This document shows, piece after piece, positions 61,288 through 64,000 of a DNA stretch of 64,000 bases (the stretch's first letter is position 1; each line of letters begins with the position of its first letter). Origin of the DNA: Sistotremastrum niveocremeum HHB9708 (taxonomy: Eukaryota; Basidiomycota; Agaricomycetes; Sistotremastrales; Sistotremastraceae); NCBI GenBank assembly GCA_001630475.1, contig KV419406.1, positions 1-64,000 of the forward strand. Direction: 5' to 3'. The position numbers and the translations under genes are program-made. A model generated the notes under the pieces. The model was not told the DNA's origin. It worked only from the letters and a program-made list of their open reading frames with translations, and ran no database searches.

Positions 61288-61637
61288 CAATCGAATGTTG
61301 CCAAAAATGCCAGTGGCGAAAAAGATCCAACAGCGAGGCTGTCGAGCTTTGTGCCGTCACAGGACATGATTGAACAAAAGACAGCGAGGAAAAGTTCTTC
61401 ACAGACCGACGCTACAAGTTGTCGTGGCTACGCGGGTATAACGGGACTGCAAGGCACAATTTGAACCTCGGAAATTTGTGAGAACAAATTGCCGCTACAG
61501 CGTGCACAGTGAAGAGAGTGTGAGAATGTTTCTCAAAAAAGCCGAATCGTATTGCATGAGCACAATCATCGTCCGACAGAGCCCTCTCTACTCAGACAAG
61601 CAGAGTAAGAGGAGGGGAGCACCAAGTTTGTTCAAAT

Positions 61638-62310
61638 TGTTGCAAGTTTATCGCGGCGTGGGTCTGTATTTGGGGCTGTTTGGCTGTTTGGTCGTGTTTG
61701 GGGCCTCTGGGATCGGGGAGCGCGAAGCCTGGTCGGAAAGAGCCGACACCTCTTGTCCTCTCCCCTCTCCCCTCTCCATGCCCAGTGGTGAAGCCTCCGC
61801 CCTGGAAGCCTGCTGGTGCCTCGGTCCCCACTCCCCACACAGGATGGCATCCGCTGTCCTGTGCGCGCCCGCCGCGGCTTGCTGGAGCAAGTCGTGGCAC
61901 CTACTGGACGCCAGATCGAGTGATCACCAGCTCCCACGTTACATCGCGCGTGTGGCGTGGGGGTCCAGTTTGTAGGAGCGCTGGGTCCTTCGTGGTGGGG
62001 TCGGCGGCGGCCTCAGGGATCTCGTCGAACAGTCAAGACTGCCAGCAACGACATGGTAAGCTCCCGGCCTCTCTCCCCTTGTTGCCCTCGGGCCCATTCT
62101 CCTGGTGAGTGCGCGCCGCGTGCCCATGCTGCTGTTGTTGATCCATCTGTCTAGCTCTTCGCAGGCTCTCTGCCGACTGAGTCCATCCTCAGCTTCGTGC
62201 CATCAATCATTCGTCTCCGACGAGCACGCCGCGGCAAAGTAGTGTCAACGGCAGGCCCGTCGCTAGTGTATTCCCATCGCTTCTGTACATAGGTGTATTT
62301 TGTATCTCTA
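61638..62310 (+). repeat. Repeat R, copy 4
   Basis: Close to copies 2 and 3, with a small deletion near 61680-61690 relative to them. It lies about 260 bases upstream of the intact DUF202 gene and may act as its promoter or 5' leader; a GTAAGC donor and CTTCGCAG acceptor lie within it. Confidence 0.85.
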
Positions 62311-62565
62311 TCGAACAAACACTGTTTGCAAATAATAGGTAGTCACCACTGTGCAACATAATTCGCCAATAAATTTTATTAGTTCGACTCCAAGGAAAGC
62401 ACTATCAGCCGTTTGAGTCTCCCGCGCCGAGGCGAAGGAACCGGTGCCTTTGCCCGTTTTGGGTTTCTTTCATGACGCCTCTTGGCAGCGAGATTGCGTT
62501 TTCCTAGTACACGAAAAGCATCGTCAATTACGTATCTGGTTAGTTTCATTCATTCATCTTGAACT

Positions 62566-63254
62566 ATGAGCATCAATAACGAGTCTGCTACAGCTTCTGT
62601 AGCGTCGAAAGCTGTGCCTGCTCTGGTGGTTTCACGACCGTCGACCGACTCGCAGCTCCCACTCATCATGCCTGAGGCACAGGCCTCTTCGAGTTCGCCA
62701 GCTCGCCGAGAGTCAAAAGCCAAACCATGGGAATCAATAAGACTCCCTCGTTATCTCTCTTGGATATCTTTGACGTTGGAGAATTCTGGTTCGGTGGCCC
62801 GAGATCACCTTGCTTCCGAACGAACATGGTTGGCTTATATTCGGACCAGTCTTGCTATAGCATCTGCTGGAGTTGGTGAGCATTGATACATCATTTCTTT
62901 GTGAATCGACTGCTGACTGAATATCGTAGCATTGGTCCAGTTATTCACTATTTCGATGCAAAATAATCCCTCCGATCCTGTTCATTTGAATATCCAAAGA
63001 TTCGCTCGACCGCTCGGGTCATCTATCGTTCTCCTCGGTCTAATAGTCTTGGCTATCGGTGAGTACTAGCTTCACCGTTGTACAATCGTCGAGCTGATTA
63101 TTTGATAGGTATATGGAGATTTTTCGATGTGCAGAATGCACTGACGAAGGGACAATTCTCTCCCGCACGTGTGACAGTCGTGTTCCTTTCCAGTGCATTG
63201 GTGGTACTCGTCGCTGTCGTGTTTGGCGTCCTCGTATCATTTCCTCGAGCATAA
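62566..63254 (+). CDS. DUF202 family membrane protein
   Basis: Exons 62566-62875, 62930-63058 and 63109-63254 are in phase, giving 194 residues. The N-terminal about 65 residues are disordered. The DUF202 core follows: NSGSVARDHLASERTWLAYIRTSLAIASAGV with the conserved Arg-Thr-Trp-Leu-Ala-Tyr stretch and membrane helix 1, then RFARPLGSSIVLLGLIVLAIG (helix 2) and TVVFLSSALVVLVAVVFGVLV (helix 3), ending SFPRA. Related domains occur in yeast VTC proteins and bacterial YidH; biochemical role unknown. All splice sites are canonical here, unlike in the duplicate at 37.1-37.8 kb. It converges with the FMN-dehydrogenase gene, 191 bases apart. Confidence 0.85.
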
Positions 63255-63445
63255 GGCGGCGTGTCACGTTCGAACCCAGCCTAGCTTTAGGACATTTCTT
63301 CTGCCGGATCCTAAGCATATTCTCTTACAATTCTCTTACGGCAACGCCTGGAAAACATTATGTTACAGCGATATACTCTACACTAATCTTCTCTTCTTCG
63401 TATTATTCATTCTGTAATTTGTATCAATTATCAATCATGGGAATC

Positions 63446-64000
63446 TCATAGTTTAGCGTGTTCTCCTCTTGCCGGCGGAATCCCATGAGGATTAAATTTC
63501 AGAGCCGAAGGATCTACGTCCCTCAACACTGGATATCCAGCAACAGTCATCAGGATATCAAGGTCCTTTTCCGATGTTAGTATGAATATTGACTCGCAAG
63601 ACGAAAAGTTTACCGCTAGCAGAGACTTCATGACGTGTCGACAACCCGACTCCCCCTCATGGGCCATACCCCAAACGTACAGCCGGCCAACCTCGACGAC
63701 GTGTGCTCCTAAAGCAAGAGCTTTGAAGACGTCAGCGCCGGTTCTAGGTTTTCGTGTCAGTATTGGTTGAGCTTCTCAGGGTGATTGGCGAACCTTATTC
63801 CTGAGTCGAATATGATTGTCATTTCTGGAGAGACGATGAGTTCAGTTACGACGGCGGCAACGAAGGAGCTCACTATCGCGAACAGCTTTCGCAATCTCGG
63901 GAAGGACGTCCAAACTTCCGACCGCGCCGTCTACTTGTCGCCCGGCATGATTTGTGACCTGTACAAGATCAAAATTTGATTAAAAGTGAAGAGGAAAGGT
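63446..64000 (-). CDS. FMN-dependent 2-hydroxyacid dehydrogenase/lactate 2-monooxygenase, C-terminal part (runs off window)
   Basis: Minus strand, continuing beyond the right edge. Exons read VTNHAGRQVDGAVGSLDVLPEI-AKAVRD, then (after an intron with GTGAGC donor) KMTIIFDSGIR, then (GTTCGC donor) TGADVFKALALGAHVVEVGRLYVWG and SGCRHVMKSLLA, then (GTAAAC donor) DLDILMTVAGYPVLRDVDP, ending GEHAKL. NHAGRQVDG, DSGIRTGADVFKALALGA and GRLYVWG are the FMN/active-site and phosphate-binding segments of this TIM-barrel flavoprotein family, which oxidises L-lactate or related acids. No breaks seen in the visible part. A truncated copy lies at 35.2-36.9 kb. Confidence 0.85.

Noticed and set aside
1-64000. 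Retrotransposon reverse transcriptase or integrase genes
   Set aside because: No recognisable polymerase, integrase or capsid motifs in any frame; gene-poor stretches may hold unrecognisable relics but nothing can be supported.

Overview
The window looks like nuclear DNA of a basidiomycete, most likely an Agaricomycete. The genes are dense and cut by many 45-60 base GT-AG introns. The host gene set is fungal (RRP6, SCC2/Mis4, a DHX33/Dhr2 helicase, an F-box/leucine-rich protein, a DHA1-type transporter), and the transposons are hAT elements with the long CGGTTCGGTT-rich ends seen in mushroom genomes. I saw no bacterial-type operon, CRISPR array, rRNA or convincing tRNA. Gene models were spliced by hand from GT-AG sites and reading phase. 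Family calls come from motifs, not database searches.

Layout. 0-2.4 kb: decayed hAT element on the minus strand, with a block at its 3' side that recurs at 52.2 kb. 3.1-4.8 kb: an apparently intact six-exon gene for a TET/JBP-like 2-oxoglutarate/Fe(II) dioxygenase. 6.1-7.3 kb: a copied fragment of the 3' end of the helicase gene, joined to a GC-rich repeat called R here. 7.5-22.8 kb: the conserved host block, with F-box protein (-), RRM protein (+), HSP70 pseudogene (-), MFS transporter (-), RRP6 (-), FIST-like protein (+) and DHX33-type helicase (+). 23.3-28.6 kb: a possible small gene with repeated PHPVK/CxxC units, a gene-poor stretch and one fungal protein of unknown function. 29.0-31.7 kb: a second hAT copy (+). 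31.8-33.3 kb: an intact RNase III-like gene (-).

34.1-38.8 kb is a mosaic. On the minus strand it reads repeat R, a DUF202 membrane-protein copy, a broken FMN-dependent dehydrogenase, an SCC2 fragment and a helicase tail, all in one orientation and with introns kept. 39.3-45.8 kb is SCC2 (-), enclosed by near-identical 1.04 kb inverted repeats (38.2-39.2 and 46.8-47.8 kb) that contain R. 47.8-61.3 kb is gene-poor and holds another hAT element in at least two pieces plus two unidentified reading frames. 61.6-64 kb holds the fourth R copy, an intact DUF202 gene and the 3' part of an intact FMN-dehydrogenase running off the window.

Two themes stand out. Housekeeping RNA and chromosome genes (rRNA helicase, exosome nuclease, cohesin loader) sit beside young-looking rearrangements in which R lies at or near the junctions. 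Two less ordinary nucleic-acid enzymes, a TET/JBP-like dioxygenase and a divergent RNase III, lie next to hAT transposon sequence.
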